Assembly (NCBI RefSeq): GCF_000717025.1
Contig: NZ_JNXG01000001.1
Coordinates: 310,001 to 374,000 of the forward strand
Direction: 5' to 3'
DNA: 64,000 nt
Source: Streptomyces atroolivaceus
Lineage (GTDB): Bacteria; Actinomycetota; Actinomycetes; Streptomycetales; Streptomycetaceae
The notes under the pieces are model-generated. The model was not told where the DNA came from. It saw only the letters and a list, made by a program, of their open reading frames with translations, and made no database searches. Below are positions 9,631 through 18,399 of this stretch, in pieces. Made by a program: the position numbers and the translations under genes. The number at the start of each line of letters is the position of its first letter. The first letter of the stretch is position 1.

Positions 9631-11442
9631 TCAGCCCTGCTCGTCCATACCGGCCAGCACCAGCGGGAGCCTGGAGACCCCTCCGGCGGTCACGACCACG
9701 GGGACACCCCAGTCCTGCTGGTGCACATGGCAGGCGGGGTACTCGTTCGCCGGGTCGTCGTCGCAGGACGCCGCCATGGCGGACACGTGCAGGACGCCCT
9801 CGGTGACCCCGTCCGCCAGGACCAGGTCACGGCTCAGGTCCGTACCCGGTCCCGAGCCATCGGCGAGCAGTTCCGGCGGCGACGAGGACACCAGCAGCCG
9901 GGTGGACGGGCCGTACCGGGTGTCCAGCTTCTGCCCGGCGGGCGCCTGGAAGACCACATCCAGCCTCAGTGTGCCGGCGGCGACCTCGGTGGCCGCCCGC
10001 CGGGTGCGGTGGGCCCGGTCCGCGACCCGTACGGCCTCCTCGGGGAGGCGCAGCCGGGTCAGCCGGTGACGTGCGGACTCGACGACGACCAGATCGCCGT
10101 CCACCAGCACCGCGTCGCTCGGCTCGCGCAGATCCGTGGCCAGCGTGGTGACCTCGCCGCTCTCCGGGTCGTACCGCCTCAGCGCGTGGTTGTAGGTGTC
10201 GCTCACGGCGACGGAGCCGTCGGGGAGTGCCGTGACACCCAGCGGGTGCTGGAGGAGCGCCTGACCGGCGGCGCCGTCCCGGTGGCCGAAGTCGAAGAGA
10301 CCGGTGCCGACGGCGGTGTGGACGCCGCCGTCCAGGTCCACGTAGCGCAGCGCGGAGGTCTCGGAGTCGGCGACCCAGAGCCGGTCGCCTGCCGCGGCCA
10401 GACCGGACGGCTGCGCGAACCACGCCTCGTCCCCGGGCCCGTCGACCAGGCCTTCGTTGGTGGTCCCTGCGGCGACCCGCACCGTCCCCTGCCCGGGGTC
10501 GTACGTCCACAGCTGGTGCACCCCGGCCATCGCGATCCACAGCCGGTCGCCGAACCAGGCGATGTCCCACGGCGACGAGAGGTCCACCTCCGTGGCCGGG
10601 CCACTGGTGGCGGAGCCCTGCCACCACTGGCGCCCCGTCCCGGCGAGCGTGGTCGTCACGCCCGTCGCGAGGTCGAGCGCCCTGATCGCGTGGTTGACGG
10701 TGTCCGCGACGGCGATCCGGCCGTCGGGCAGGACGGCGAGACCCTGCGGTTCGCTGAACCGGGCCTCGTCACGGCCGCCGTCCGCGAACCCACGCTCACC
10801 GGTGCCGAAACGGCCCCGTACGGTCTCGCCGTCGGCGTCCAGCTCGACCAGGCGGTGACGGGTGGTGTCCGAGACCAGGAAGCCGCCGTCGGGGAGGGCG
10901 AGCGCCTTGCCGGGGAACCGCAGGTGTGTCGCGACCGGCTCCGGAGCGACGTACGGGCCGTCACCGCGGCGCAGAGTGCCCTTCGCGGCGTGCTCCGCCT
11001 CCAGCTCCTCGACGAGCTTCTCGATGGCGTGGGCGTGCCCCTCACCGGCGTGCTGGGCCACGACGTAGCCCTCGGGGTCCACGACGACGAGCGTGGGCCA
11101 GGCCCGGACGGCGTACTGCTTCCAGGTGGCGAGCTCGGGGTCGTCGAGGACGGGGTGGTGCACCTCGTACCGCTCGACGGCGTCGACCACGGCCTGGTGC
11201 TCCGCCTCGTGCACGAACTTCGGGGAGTGGACACCGATGATCACCACGGTGTCGCGGTGCTTCTCCTCCAGCTCACGCAGCTCGTCGAGCACGTGCAGAC
11301 AGTTCACACAGCAGAATGTCCAGAAATCCAGGATGACAATGCGTCCCCGCAGGTCAGCGAGGGTGTACTGCCGGTCGCCTGTATTGAGCCAGCCGCCCTT
11401 GCCGATCAGTTCGGGGGCGCGGACACGTGCACGTGCTGTCAT
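9631..11442 (-). CDS. Thioredoxin-domain protein with NHL repeats
   Basis: A 603-residue protein joining an N-terminal TlpA/thioredoxin-like domain (about 1-165) to an NHL-repeat beta-propeller (about 185-480) and a C-terminal beta-rich domain (about 490-603). The redox motif is seen in LDFWTFCCVNCLH, with C45-V-N-C48 as the likely active CxxC. No signal peptide is seen, so it is probably cytosolic. NHLRC2-like proteins share this layout; their substrate is not established. The start at 11442 (MTARARVRAPEL) is preferred over an in-frame ATG at 11508 that would overlap the divergent LURP-one gene; neither has a strong ribosome-binding site. Confidence 0.88.
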   Translation of the reverse strand: MTARARVRAPELIGKGGWLNTGDRQYTLADLRGRIVILDFWTFCCVNCLHVLDELRELEEKHRDTVVIIGVHSPKFVHEAEHQAVVDAVERYEVHHPVLDDPELATWKQYAVRAWPTLVVVDPEGYVVAQHAGEGHAHAIEKLVEELEAEHAAKGTLRRGDGPYVAPEPVATHLRFPGKALALPDGGFLVSDTTRHRLVELDADGETVRGRFGTGERGFADGGRDEARFSEPQGLAVLPDGRIAVADTVNHAIRALDLATGVTTTLAGTGRQWWQGSATSGPATEVDLSSPWDIAWFGDRLWIAMAGVHQLWTYDPGQGTVRVAAGTTNEGLVDGPGDEAWFAQPSGLAAAGDRLWVADSETSALRYVDLDGGVHTAVGTGLFDFGHRDGAAGQALLQHPLGVTALPDGSVAVSDTYNHALRRYDPESGEVTTLATDLREPSDAVLVDGDLVVVESARHRLTRLRLPEEAVRVADRAHRTRRAATEVAAGTLRLDVVFQAPAGQKLDTRYGPSTRLLVSSSPPELLADGSGPGTDLSRDLVLADGVTEGVLHVSAMAASCDDDPANEYPACHVHQQDWGVPVVVTAGGVSRLPLVLAGMDEQG

Positions 11443-11506
11443 GAGAACAGTCAACAGCACCGTGGCCTGCGCGCATTCCGGTGGGGCGTCGGGGAACCTG
11501 TGATCC

Positions 11507-12013
11507 ATGAGACTTCTCGTACGTGAGCGCCTTTTCGGCGTCGGCGACGACTACTGGATCGAGGACGCGGACGGGCGGAAGCTCTACCTCGTCGACGGCA
11601 AGGCCATGCGGCTCCGTGACACCTTCGAGCTGAAGGACACGGCCGGCCGGGTACTGGTGGAGATCCGGCAGAAACTGATCAGCCTGCGCGACACGATGAT
11701 CATCGAGCGCGACGGCGAGCAGCTCGCCACGGTCGGACGGAAGCGGTTCTCACTCCTGCGCAACCACTACCGGGTGAACCTGGTGGACGGCACCGAGCTG
11801 GACGTCAGCGGCAAGATCCTGGACCGCGAGTTCGCCGTCGACTACGACGGTGAGCTGCTCGCCCAGATCTCCCGGCGCTGGCTGACCGTCCGCGACACCT
11901 ACGGCGTCGACATCGTGCGGGAGGACGCCGACGCACCCCTGCTTCTCGCGGTGGCGGTGTGCGTGATCGTCCTCGCGGACAAGGAGCACGACAAGGAACA
12001 CGGCGAGGACTGA
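11507..12013 (+). CDS. LURP-one-related (LOR) family protein
   Basis: A 168-residue protein made of the LOR/Tubby-like beta-barrel fold: repeated strands such as YWIEDADGRKLYLVDGKA and RDTFELKDTAGRVLVEIRQK. Bacterial LOR proteins are of unknown function; the fold resembles phospholipid scramblases and Tubby. No signal peptide or clear membrane segment is present, except a hydrophobic LLAVAVCVIVLA stretch near the C-terminus. It ends close to the palindrome that contains parS. Confidence 0.88.
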   Translation: MRLLVRERLFGVGDDYWIEDADGRKLYLVDGKAMRLRDTFELKDTAGRVLVEIRQKLISLRDTMIIERDGEQLATVGRKRFSLLRNHYRVNLVDGTELDVSGKILDREFAVDYDGELLAQISRRWLTVRDTYGVDIVREDADAPLLLAVAVCVIVLADKEHDKEHGED

Positions 12014-12021
12014 GCTCGGAC

Positions 12022-12055
12022 CGACGGCCCGGTTTCACGTGAAACCGGGCCGTCG
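12022..12055. terminator. 34-bp perfect palindrome: bidirectional terminator with parS core
   Basis: A perfect, loopless palindrome centred at 12038/12039 lies between the convergent LURP-one and amidase genes, 9 and 14 bases from their stop codons. As RNA it can form a strong hairpin on either strand. Its centre is the parS 14-mer. Confidence 0.75.
12032..12045. promoter_or_regulatory. parS: parS site (ParB binding)
   Basis: An exact match to GTTTCACGTGAAAC, the Streptomyces centromere-like element bound by ParB for chromosome segregation. It lies at the centre of a longer palindrome. Confidence 0.92.
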
Positions 12056-12068
12056 TGATGCGTACGGC

Positions 12069-12866
12069 TCAGGCCAGGCGCCGCGCGGCCAGGCCCAACC
12101 TTCGGTCCTTGAGGGCCGGGAACTGCTCACGGGTGGTGGTGGCCCTCGCCGGGTCGAACTCCACGGTGAGGACCTCCTCGTCCGCCCCGGCCTCGGCGAG
12201 CACCTCGCCCCAGGGGTCGACGACGATGCTGTGGCCCGCCTGCGCTACCCCCGCGTGCGTACCGGACGACCCGACCGCCAGGACGTACGCCTGGTTCTCG
12301 ACGGCGCGGGCCTGCGCCAGCAGCGTCCAGTGGGAGCGGCGGCGCTCCGGCCAGCCGGCCGAGATGACCATCGTTTCGGCCCCCGCGTCGACGAGCCCGC
12401 GGAACTGCTCGGGAAAGCGCAGGTCGTAGCAGGTGGCGAGGCCGAGGACGGTCTCCGGGAGAGCCACCGTGACGAGTTCTTCGCCCGCCCCCATCATGAC
12501 CGCCTCGCCCTTGTCGAAGCCGAAGCGGTGGATCTTGCGGTACGCGGCGGCCCGCTCGCCCTCGGGCGAGAACACCAGCGAGGTGTTGTAGAGGGTGCCG
12601 TCCTCGGCACGCTCGACGAAGGACCCCGCGTGCAGCCAGACCCCCGCCTCGGCCGCCGCCTTCGCCATGATGTCGTGCGTGGGCCCCTGCAGCGGTTCCG
12701 CCTCGTCCGCGAAGTCGGTGTAGGCGAAGGCGCCGACGGGCCAGAGCTCAGGGAGGACGACCAGGTCCGCGCCCCGCTGTGCCACGACCAGCGAAGCCGC
12801 GCGCTCTCTACGGGAATTGACCGATTCATCCTGGCTTATTGCGATCTGGATGAGGGAGGCGTGCAC
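12069..12866 (-). CDS. Carbon-nitrogen hydrolase (nitrilase superfamily amidase)
   Basis: A 265-residue enzyme with the complete catalytic triad of the nitrilase superfamily: E40 (VVLPELWP), K111 (YRKIHRFG) and C146 (ATCYDLRFPE). Length and motifs resemble the omega-amidase/Nit2-like branch, which hydrolyses small amides such as alpha-ketoglutaramate or deaminated glutathione; substrate is inferred only from family. GTG is used as start. It is divergent from the mycothiol-dependent isomerase-type gene. Confidence 0.9.
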   Translation of the reverse strand: MHASLIQIAISQDESVNSRRERAASLVVAQRGADLVVLPELWPVGAFAYTDFADEAEPLQGPTHDIMAKAAAEAGVWLHAGSFVERAEDGTLYNTSLVFSPEGERAAAYRKIHRFGFDKGEAVMMGAGEELVTVALPETVLGLATCYDLRFPEQFRGLVDAGAETMVISAGWPERRRSHWTLLAQARAVENQAYVLAVGSSGTHAGVAQAGHSIVVDPWGEVLAEAGADEEVLTVEFDPARATTTREQFPALKDRRLGLAARRLA

Positions 12867-13064
12867 ACTACCACCGTCCTGGCATGGGAGCCGTCAACGC
12901 GGGCCTACGATCGTCACACGAAAGCACTGCCGGGGTGCCTGCTCGCAGCGTAACTTAGCGAGCGAACCTCCCACGCAGCCCGCAGACAGCGACGTCGGTG
13001 CCGGCCATCCGTCGGCACTCCCTGCTCTCCAGCCCATGCACCGCAGAACCGCACGAGGGGTCCC

Positions 13065-13889
13065 GTGACCGTCCATCCCAGCCTCCAGACCTATGCCGAT
13101 GCCTGGACCCACTCCGTCGAGGCGATAGCCGAGCTGGTCAAGCCACTCCCCGAGGGGGAGTGGAACCGCCGGACGCCCTGCCCGGGCTGGTCGGTGCGCG
13201 ACATCGTCTCGCACGTCATCGGCATGGAGTGCGAGCAGCTCGGTGACCCCCGCCCCATCCACACGCTGCCGCGCGACCTGTACCACGTGCAGAACGACCA
13301 CCAGCGCTACATGGAGATGCAGGTCGACGTACGGCGCCACCACACGGCGCCGGAGATGACCTCGGAGCTGGAGTACACGCTCATCAGGCGCATGCGTCAG
13401 CTGCGCAACGAGTCGCGCGCCCCCGAGACCATGGTGCGGGCACCCCTCGGCGCCGAGCAGACTCTGGAGCTGGCCCTGCACATGCGGGCCTTCGACGTCT
13501 GGGTGCACGAGCAGGACCTGCGCACGACGCTGGGGCAGCCCGGCAACCTCGATTCCCCCGGCGCCCTGATCGTCCGGGACACCCTGCTGGCCGGCCTGGC
13601 GAAGGTGGTCGCCAAGGACGCGGGTGCGCCCGCCAACACCGCCGTGGTCTTCGATGTGCACGGCCCCGTGGAGTTCCTGCGCACGGTCAGGGTCGACGGC
13701 GAGGGCCGCGGTTCGGTCGACGGAGCGCCGTCGCTGGGCCCCGCGGCGACGCTGGCGATGGACTGGGAGACGTACTACCGGCTGGCCTGCGGCCGGGTGC
13801 GGGCACAGGCCGTGGAGGACCGGATCAAGGTCGAGGGTGATCAGGATCTGGGAGCCGAGATCCTGCGCAACTTCGCCCTGACCCCGTAG
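13065..13889 (+). CDS. Maleylpyruvate isomerase family, mycothiol-dependent enzyme
   Basis: A 274-residue protein. The N-terminal MDMPI domain (about 10-150, DinB-like four-helix bundle) contains TPCPGWSVRDIVSHVIG with a metal-binding histidine. The C-terminal part (about 165-270) is an SCP2-like domain. Family members use mycothiol as cofactor for isomerisation or transfer; the substrate here is unknown. The GTG start has GAGGGG six bases upstream. An imperfect GC-rich hairpin follows at about 13900-13941. Confidence 0.88.
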   Translation: MTVHPSLQTYADAWTHSVEAIAELVKPLPEGEWNRRTPCPGWSVRDIVSHVIGMECEQLGDPRPIHTLPRDLYHVQNDHQRYMEMQVDVRRHHTAPEMTSELEYTLIRRMRQLRNESRAPETMVRAPLGAEQTLELALHMRAFDVWVHEQDLRTTLGQPGNLDSPGALIVRDTLLAGLAKVVAKDAGAPANTAVVFDVHGPVEFLRTVRVDGEGRGSVDGAPSLGPAATLAMDWETYYRLACGRVRAQAVEDRIKVEGDQDLGAEILRNFALTP

Positions 13890-13899
13890 CAGCGCGACC

Positions 13900-13941
13900 G
13901 GCGGCGCCCGTCCACCGGTGGGCCGGGACGGGCGCGCCGCC
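13900..13941. terminator. Imperfect hairpin between convergent genes
   Basis: GGCGGCGCCCGTC pairs with GACGGGCGCGCCGCC with a 2-base bulge. It lies between the isomerase-type gene (+) and the MFS transporter (-). Confidence 0.55.
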
Positions 13942-13949
13942 GGGTGCTG

Positions 13950-15257
13950 TCAGGCGGGCACGTGCACGGCTTCGACCCGGCTGACGACATGGTGGTCGCG
14001 TTCCCGGTGCGTGGCGCTGGCGTGCAACCGCAGGATCTGTACGACGCCGAGCGCCTCCAGGACGAAGACCGAGGCGAACGCGACGCGGTAGTTGTCCCCG
14101 GTCGCGTCCAGCAGGACGCCGACCGCGAACAGCGTCGTCATCGAGGCGACGAAGCCGCCCATGTTGACGATGCCCGAAGCAGTGCCCTGGCGCTCCGGCG
14201 GATTGGCCGGCCGGCCGAAGTCGAAGCCGATCATCGAGGCCGGGCCGCAGGAGCCGAGCACCACGCACAGGGTGATCAGCAGCCACATCGGCGCATGGTC
14301 CCCGGGGTAGAAGATCGTGGCCGCCCAGAGCAGCGCGGTCATCGCGACCGTGCCCAGGGCCAGTGGGGCGCGCGCCGCGTGGTGGCGGGCGATGACCTGC
14401 CCGTAGACGAGCCCCACGGCCATGTTGGAGAGCACCACCAGGGTCAGCAGTTCACCGGCGGTACCCCTGCTGAGCCCCTGCGCCTCGACCAGGAACGGCA
14501 TGCCCCACAGCAGCAGGAAGACCATGGCGGGGAACTGCGTGGTGAAGTGCACCCACATACCCAGACGGGTGCCCGGCTCCCGCCAGGACGCGGCGATCTG
14601 CTTCCGCACGTACGCCGCTCCGGCGTGCTCGGCCGGCGGCGGCTCGTGGCCCTCGGGATGGTCCTTGAGGAACAGCAGCAGCAGGACCAGCACCACCACG
14701 CCCGCCAACGAGCTGCCGACGAAGGTCGTGGTCCACCCGAACCCGTGCAGCGCCCGGGCGATGAAGAGGGTCGAGACGAGGTTGCCCGCCATCCCGAAGA
14801 GTGCGGCCACCTGCCCGATCAGCGGCCCGCGCCGCGCCGGGAACCATCGGGCGCCGAGCCGCAGCACACTGATGAAGGTCATCGCGTCGCCGCAGCCGAG
14901 CAGCGCGCGGGAGGCGAGCGCCATGCCGTACGAGGGGGAGAGCGCGAAGCCCAGCTGCCCCAGCGTGAAGAGCACCACCCCGATGGTGAGGACCTTCTTG
15001 GTGCCGAGCCGGTCGACCAGGAGGCCCACGGGTATCTGCATCCCGGCGTAGACGAGCAGCTGCAGGATGGAGAACGTCGACAGGGCCGAGGCGTTGACGT
15101 CGAACCGGTCCGCCGCGTCGAGCCCGGCGACACCCAGGCTCGTGCGGAAGATGATGGCGACGAAGTAGACGGCGACGCCGATGCCCCAGATCCACGCGGC
15201 ACGCCGGCCGCCGGGCGGGTCTCCGGGCAGGGAGAGGGTGGGTGCGGCGGAGGTCAC
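13950..15257 (-). CDS. MFS transporter
   Basis: A 435-residue integral membrane protein with about 12 hydrophobic helices. The conserved MFS loop 2-3 signature is seen as GLLVDRLGTKKVLTIG (about 79-94), with a second ARRGPLIGQ-type motif. A GFDFGRPANPPERQGTASG loop lies late in the protein. Substrate is not evident; the family includes sugar-acid and nitrate carriers. Its GTG start overlaps the stop of the upstream GntR gene as GTGA, so the two are translationally coupled and probably co-regulated. Confidence 0.9.
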   Translation of the reverse strand: MTSAAPTLSLPGDPPGGRRAAWIWGIGVAVYFVAIIFRTSLGVAGLDAADRFDVNASALSTFSILQLLVYAGMQIPVGLLVDRLGTKKVLTIGVVLFTLGQLGFALSPSYGMALASRALLGCGDAMTFISVLRLGARWFPARRGPLIGQVAALFGMAGNLVSTLFIARALHGFGWTTTFVGSSLAGVVVLVLLLLFLKDHPEGHEPPPAEHAGAAYVRKQIAASWREPGTRLGMWVHFTTQFPAMVFLLLWGMPFLVEAQGLSRGTAGELLTLVVLSNMAVGLVYGQVIARHHAARAPLALGTVAMTALLWAATIFYPGDHAPMWLLITLCVVLGSCGPASMIGFDFGRPANPPERQGTASGIVNMGGFVASMTTLFAVGVLLDATGDNYRVAFASVFVLEALGVVQILRLHASATHRERDHHVVSRVEAVHVPA

Positions 15258-15925
15258 CGGTCATCACCCCGGACCAGCACCCTGACCCGGCTGACATGGC
15301 GCCGTACGACCTGCGCGGCGCCTTCGGCGTCACCGGCCCTGATGGCGTCCAGCAGCTCACCGTGCTCGGTGATGTTGGCGGCGATCCTGCCGGGGTGCGC
15401 CTCCATCACGGCGACGCCCATCCGCAGCTGCCGGTCGCGGAGCTGGTCGTAGAGGCGCGAAAGGATCTCGTTGCCCGCGTTCTTCACGATCTCTGCGTGG
15501 AAGCAGCGGTCCTTGACGGCGACTGCCGCCAGATCGCCCACCTCGGCGAGCTCCCGCTGCTCCTCCAGGAGCTGTTCGAGCCGGGCGATCAGCTGCGCCG
15601 ACGCGGGCACGGCCTTACGTGCGGCGAACTCCTCCACGAGCAGCCGGGTCTCCACCACGTCGGCGATCTCCTGCGCCGATACCGCCAGCACCAGCGCACC
15701 CTTCTTCGGGTAGAGCTTGATCAGCCCTTCGACCTCCAGGCGGAGCAGCGCCTCCCGCACCGGGGTGCGGGACACGCCGACGGCCTCGGCCAGGTCGCCC
15801 TCGGTGAGCAGCGTGCCGCCCTCGTAGCGGCGGTCGAGGACCGCCTCCTTGATGTGGGTGTAGACGCGCTCGGCTGCGGGTGGCGCCTTGGGGACAGCGG
15901 GTGAGGCAGTGGGTGCGGCAGGCAT
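15254..15925 (-). CDS. GntR family transcriptional regulator (FCD/FadR subfamily)
   Basis: A 223-residue DNA-binding protein. The N-terminal winged helix (about 15-85, LTEGDLAEAVGVSRTPVREALLRLEVEGLI) is followed by an all-helical FCD ligand domain (about 95-215) with metal-binding histidines in CFHAEIVKN and near ITEHGELL. It is coupled to the MFS transporter by a GTGA overlap, so its likely role is ligand-dependent control of that carrier and itself. TATGCT lies six bases before the ATG, an arrangement expected for a leaderless mRNA. Confidence 0.92.
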   Translation of the reverse strand: MPAAPTASPAVPKAPPAAERVYTHIKEAVLDRRYEGGTLLTEGDLAEAVGVSRTPVREALLRLEVEGLIKLYPKKGALVLAVSAQEIADVVETRLLVEEFAARKAVPASAQLIARLEQLLEEQRELAEVGDLAAVAVKDRCFHAEIVKNAGNEILSRLYDQLRDRQLRMGVAVMEAHPGRIAANITEHGELLDAIRAGDAEGAAQVVRRHVSRVRVLVRGDDR

Positions 15926-16141
15926 GCACACAGCATAGATACAAGATGGGTGCGTCCGCCTCCCCGTCCGGAATCCGGACTGCCCACCCGTCCGCGACCC
16001 AGCCCGGTCGCGGCCATATGATCCGTCCGCCCGGAGTACACATCACCCTTTCGGGGGTACATCCATCGGGCCACCTCGCGAGTCTCATCAGCGAGCAACA
16101 CCTCATGTTGCCGCATTTCAGGTGTATTTGGAGCGTTCGAC

Positions 16142-17041
16142 TTGAACATCGGTCTCAAGGGCATAAACCGCGCAACCGTCGCCGCCACTGTTGCCCTCAC
16201 CGCGGGTGCCGTCCTCGCCGGCGGCGCCCTGGCCTCCACGGCCCACGCGGCGACACCGCCCACGCCCACGATCACCGCCAAGGGCGGTTTCGTGATGAAC
16301 GACGGCACCGCGAAGGCGCTCTACGCCAAAGCCGCCGACACCCGCCGCTCCACCGGTTCCACGACGAAGATCATGACCGCCAAGGTGGTGCTGGCGCAGA
16401 AGAACCTGAACCTTGACTCCAAGGTCACGATCCAGAAGGCGTACAGCGACTACATCGTCAAGAACACCGCCTCGTCGGCCCGGCTGATCGTCGGCGACAA
16501 GGTCACGGTCCGCCAGCTCCTGTACGGCCTGATGCTGCCGTCGGGCTGCGACGCCGCGTACGCGCTCGCCGACAAGTTCGGTTCCGGCACCACGCGCGCG
16601 GCCAGGGTGAAGTCCTTCATCGGCAAGATGAACGCCTCCGCGAAGAGCCTCGGCCTGAAGAACACCCACTTCGACTCGTTCGACGGCATCGGCAGCGGCT
16701 CGAACTACTCCACGCCGCGCGACCTGACGAAGATCGCCAGCAGCGCCATGAAGAGCTCCACGTTCCGCGCGATCGTGAAGACGAAGTCGACCAAGCAGAA
16801 GGTCACGACGAAGAGCGGCGGCTACCGCTACATGTCGTGGACGAACACCAACCCGCTGCTGGGCGGTTACAGCGGCGCGATCGGCGTGAAGACCGGCTCG
16901 GGCCCGTCGGCCAAGTACTGCCTGGTCTTCGCGGCGACCCGCAACGGGAAGACGGTCATCGGGACGGTCCTCACCTCGACGTCCGCGACGAGCCGGACGA
17001 CCGACGCGAAGAAGCTGCTGGACTACGGCTTCAAGAAGTAG
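16142..17041 (+). CDS. dacA: K15-like D-alanyl-D-alanine carboxypeptidase/transpeptidase
   Basis: A 299-residue exported serine DD-peptidase (family S11) acting on peptidoglycan stem peptides. A Sec signal peptide (1 to about 36, ending AHA) precedes the penicillin-binding domain with S73-T-T-K76, S134-G-C136 and K250-T-G252. The S-G-C second motif instead of S-x-N is the hallmark of the Streptomyces K15 DD-transpeptidase, so transpeptidation may dominate over carboxypeptidation. The only start that gives a full signal peptide is TTG, with GGAG upstream. The gene is monocistronic, with a hairpin at 17057-17095. Confidence 0.93.
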   Translation: MNIGLKGINRATVAATVALTAGAVLAGGALASTAHAATPPTPTITAKGGFVMNDGTAKALYAKAADTRRSTGSTTKIMTAKVVLAQKNLNLDSKVTIQKAYSDYIVKNTASSARLIVGDKVTVRQLLYGLMLPSGCDAAYALADKFGSGTTRAARVKSFIGKMNASAKSLGLKNTHFDSFDGIGSGSNYSTPRDLTKIASSAMKSSTFRAIVKTKSTKQKVTTKSGGYRYMSWTNTNPLLGGYSGAIGVKTGSGPSAKYCLVFAATRNGKTVIGTVLTSTSATSRTTDAKKLLDYGFKK

Positions 17042-17056
17042 CCCTGTCGTGCTCAG

Positions 17057-17095
17057 GAAGGGCCTTGCCCGCGCGTTGCGTGGGTACGGCCCTTC
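17057..17095 (+). terminator. Hairpin terminator after dacA
   Basis: GAAGGGCC pairs with GGCCCTTC around an inner CCCGCGC / GCGTGGG stem. It starts 16 bases past the dacA stop and lies before the convergent DUF397 gene. Confidence 0.75.
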
Positions 17096-17103
17096 TGTCG
17101 TTC

Positions 17104-17286
17104 CTACGGCTGTCGGCGCAGGTCCGTTATGAAGCTGCCCCAGGCGGCGGGGGTGAAGACGAGGAGATGTTCGTCGGGCCGCTTGGAGTCGCGGACGGCG
17201 ACGGCGCGAGGAATGTTGCGGGCCACTTCGACGCATTCGCCGTTGCCGCTGCTGTAGCTGGACTTGACGAACTCGAAGTGACACAC
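17104..17286 (-). CDS. DUF397 protein
   Basis: A 60-residue protein starting [21 protein letters not shown], the DUF397 signature (SYSxxNGxCVEVA), followed by [28 protein letters not shown]397 proteins are nearly always encoded beside an XRE-DUF5753 regulator, as here, where only 2 bases separate the genes and the ribosome-binding site (AAGGAG) lies inside the end of the XRE gene. They are thought to modulate the partner regulator (WhiJ, Scr1/Scr2 and BldB-type loci). Confidence 0.92.
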   Translation of the reverse strand: MCHFEFVKSSYSSGNGECVEVARNIPRAVAVRDSKRPDEHLLVFTPAAWGSFITDLRRQP

Positions 17287-17288
17287 GG

Positions 17289-18167
17289 CTACAACTCCTT
17301 GCGAATACGCCCTATCAAGGCAATGGAATCGCGGGGAGCGAGTCCGCAGCGGGCGATACGGCTGAACGCGACGTTGTGACGGGCGGCGTCCCCCTCACTC
17401 TCCAGCCACAGCGTAGACGACGTGGTGTCCATGTAGACCACGTCCATCGCTCCGGGTTCGGCGAACGATACGACGCTGAAAGCGCTGGTCATGCCGGGAT
17501 GCGGGCCGGCGATGAAGGGGACAACCTGCACCGTGACATTTGGCTCGGCGGCAGCCTCCGCCAGGTGCTCCAGTTGCGCACGCATCACCTCCCGACCGCC
17601 GACCAGTTGCCGCAGAGCCCCTTCGCCGATGATCGCCCACAGCGCAAGTGGGGTGCTGTCCGCCAGCCGTGCCTGCCGGGCGATCTTGGCTTCGACGAAC
17701 CGCTCGATCTCGTCCGGGTCGTCCCAGTCCGCATTGCCGACCGCCAGCGCCCGCGCGTAGTCCGGCGTCTGGAGCAAACCCGGCACGAACGCCCCCTGCC
17801 AGGTCCTGACCGCCGTAGCGATGTCTTCGAGCGCGACGTACTCGACAAGCGAGCGCAGCTCCGGATACTGGTTCCACCAGCCCTTCGCCTTGCGGCGCTC
17901 CCGGTCCAGCCGGGCCACCTCCAGCAAGCTGCTGACGAGCTGTGCGTCCTCGACGCCGTAGAACTCGCAGAGGGTGCGCACGTCCGGGTCCCTCATCGGA
18001 ACCCAGCCCCGCTCCATCTTCACGATCTTCGAGTTGGTCGCGCTGATGACCTGGGCCGCCTGCTGTTGCGTCTCCCCGGACGCGTCCCGCAGACGGAGAA
18101 GCTCGCTACCGAGCCTGCGCGCCAGCACAGTTGACGACCGATTACCTTGCCGAGTCGCACGATTCAC
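17289..18167 (-). CDS. Helix-turn-helix regulator, XRE-DUF5753 (WhiJ-like)
   Basis: A 292-residue DNA-binding regulator. The N-terminal XRE helix-turn-helix (about 12-70) contains [23 protein letters not shown]. The C-terminal DUF5753 domain (about 105-285) contains [18 protein letters not shown] and [20 protein letters not shown]. This family controls development and antibiotic production in Streptomyces together with DUF397 partners. The GTG at 18167 is preferred; the frame stays open upstream to 18401, but that region has no family similarity and covers the putative operator. It is divergent from the HATPase gene. Confidence 0.85.
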   Translation of the reverse strand: MNRATRQGNRSSTVLARRLGSELLRLRDASGETQQQAAQVISATNSKIVKMERGWVPMRDPDVRTLCEFYGVEDAQLVSSLLEVARLDRERRKAKGWWNQYPELRSLVEYVALEDIATAVRTWQGAFVPGLLQTPDYARALAVGNADWDDPDEIERFVEAKIARQARLADSTPLALWAIIGEGALRQLVGGREVMRAQLEHLAEAAAEPNVTVQVVPFIAGPHPGMTSAFSVVSFAEPGAMDVVYMDTTSSTLWLESEGDAARHNVAFSRIARCGLAPRDSIALIGRIRKEL

Positions 18168-18218
18168 CACACCAGTGTCCCGCCTCGCGGAACGGGTCGT
18201 CGACCACGTCCCCCAATT

Positions 18219-18234
18219 GGAGACACTTGTCTCC
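18219..18234. promoter_or_regulatory. Inverted repeat in the XRE / HATPase divergent region
   Basis: GGAGACA-CT-TGTCTCC is a perfect 7-2-7 inverted repeat located 52 bases before the XRE start and 166 bases before the HATPase start. It is a candidate operator for the WhiJ-like regulator; binding is inferred from position only. Confidence 0.45.
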
Positions 18235-18399
18235 GTTTCACTTGCCCCCACCTCCCCGAGGCCATTACGTTCAGCTCGCAGCCGCTCACACAGCGGCACC
18301 GCTCGGCGGAAGTGCACCGCCCTGCCCTGCGCCGGACCCGAATCCGCCGCACCGCAGGAACGGCATGGCCACCGCCCGCACCCACGGAGGCACGTGTCC

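Noticed and set aside
11421..11436. CACGTGCACGTG near the thioredoxin/NHL start, considered as a further parS
   Set aside because: It has CACGTG cores but not the flanking GTTT / AAAC, so it is not a parS match.
13944..15452. Long plus-strand frame (about 502 codons) opposite the MFS transporter
   Set aside because: It is rich in Arg/His/Gln/Asp with no domain, and the opposite strand encodes a clear MFS transporter and GntR regulator.
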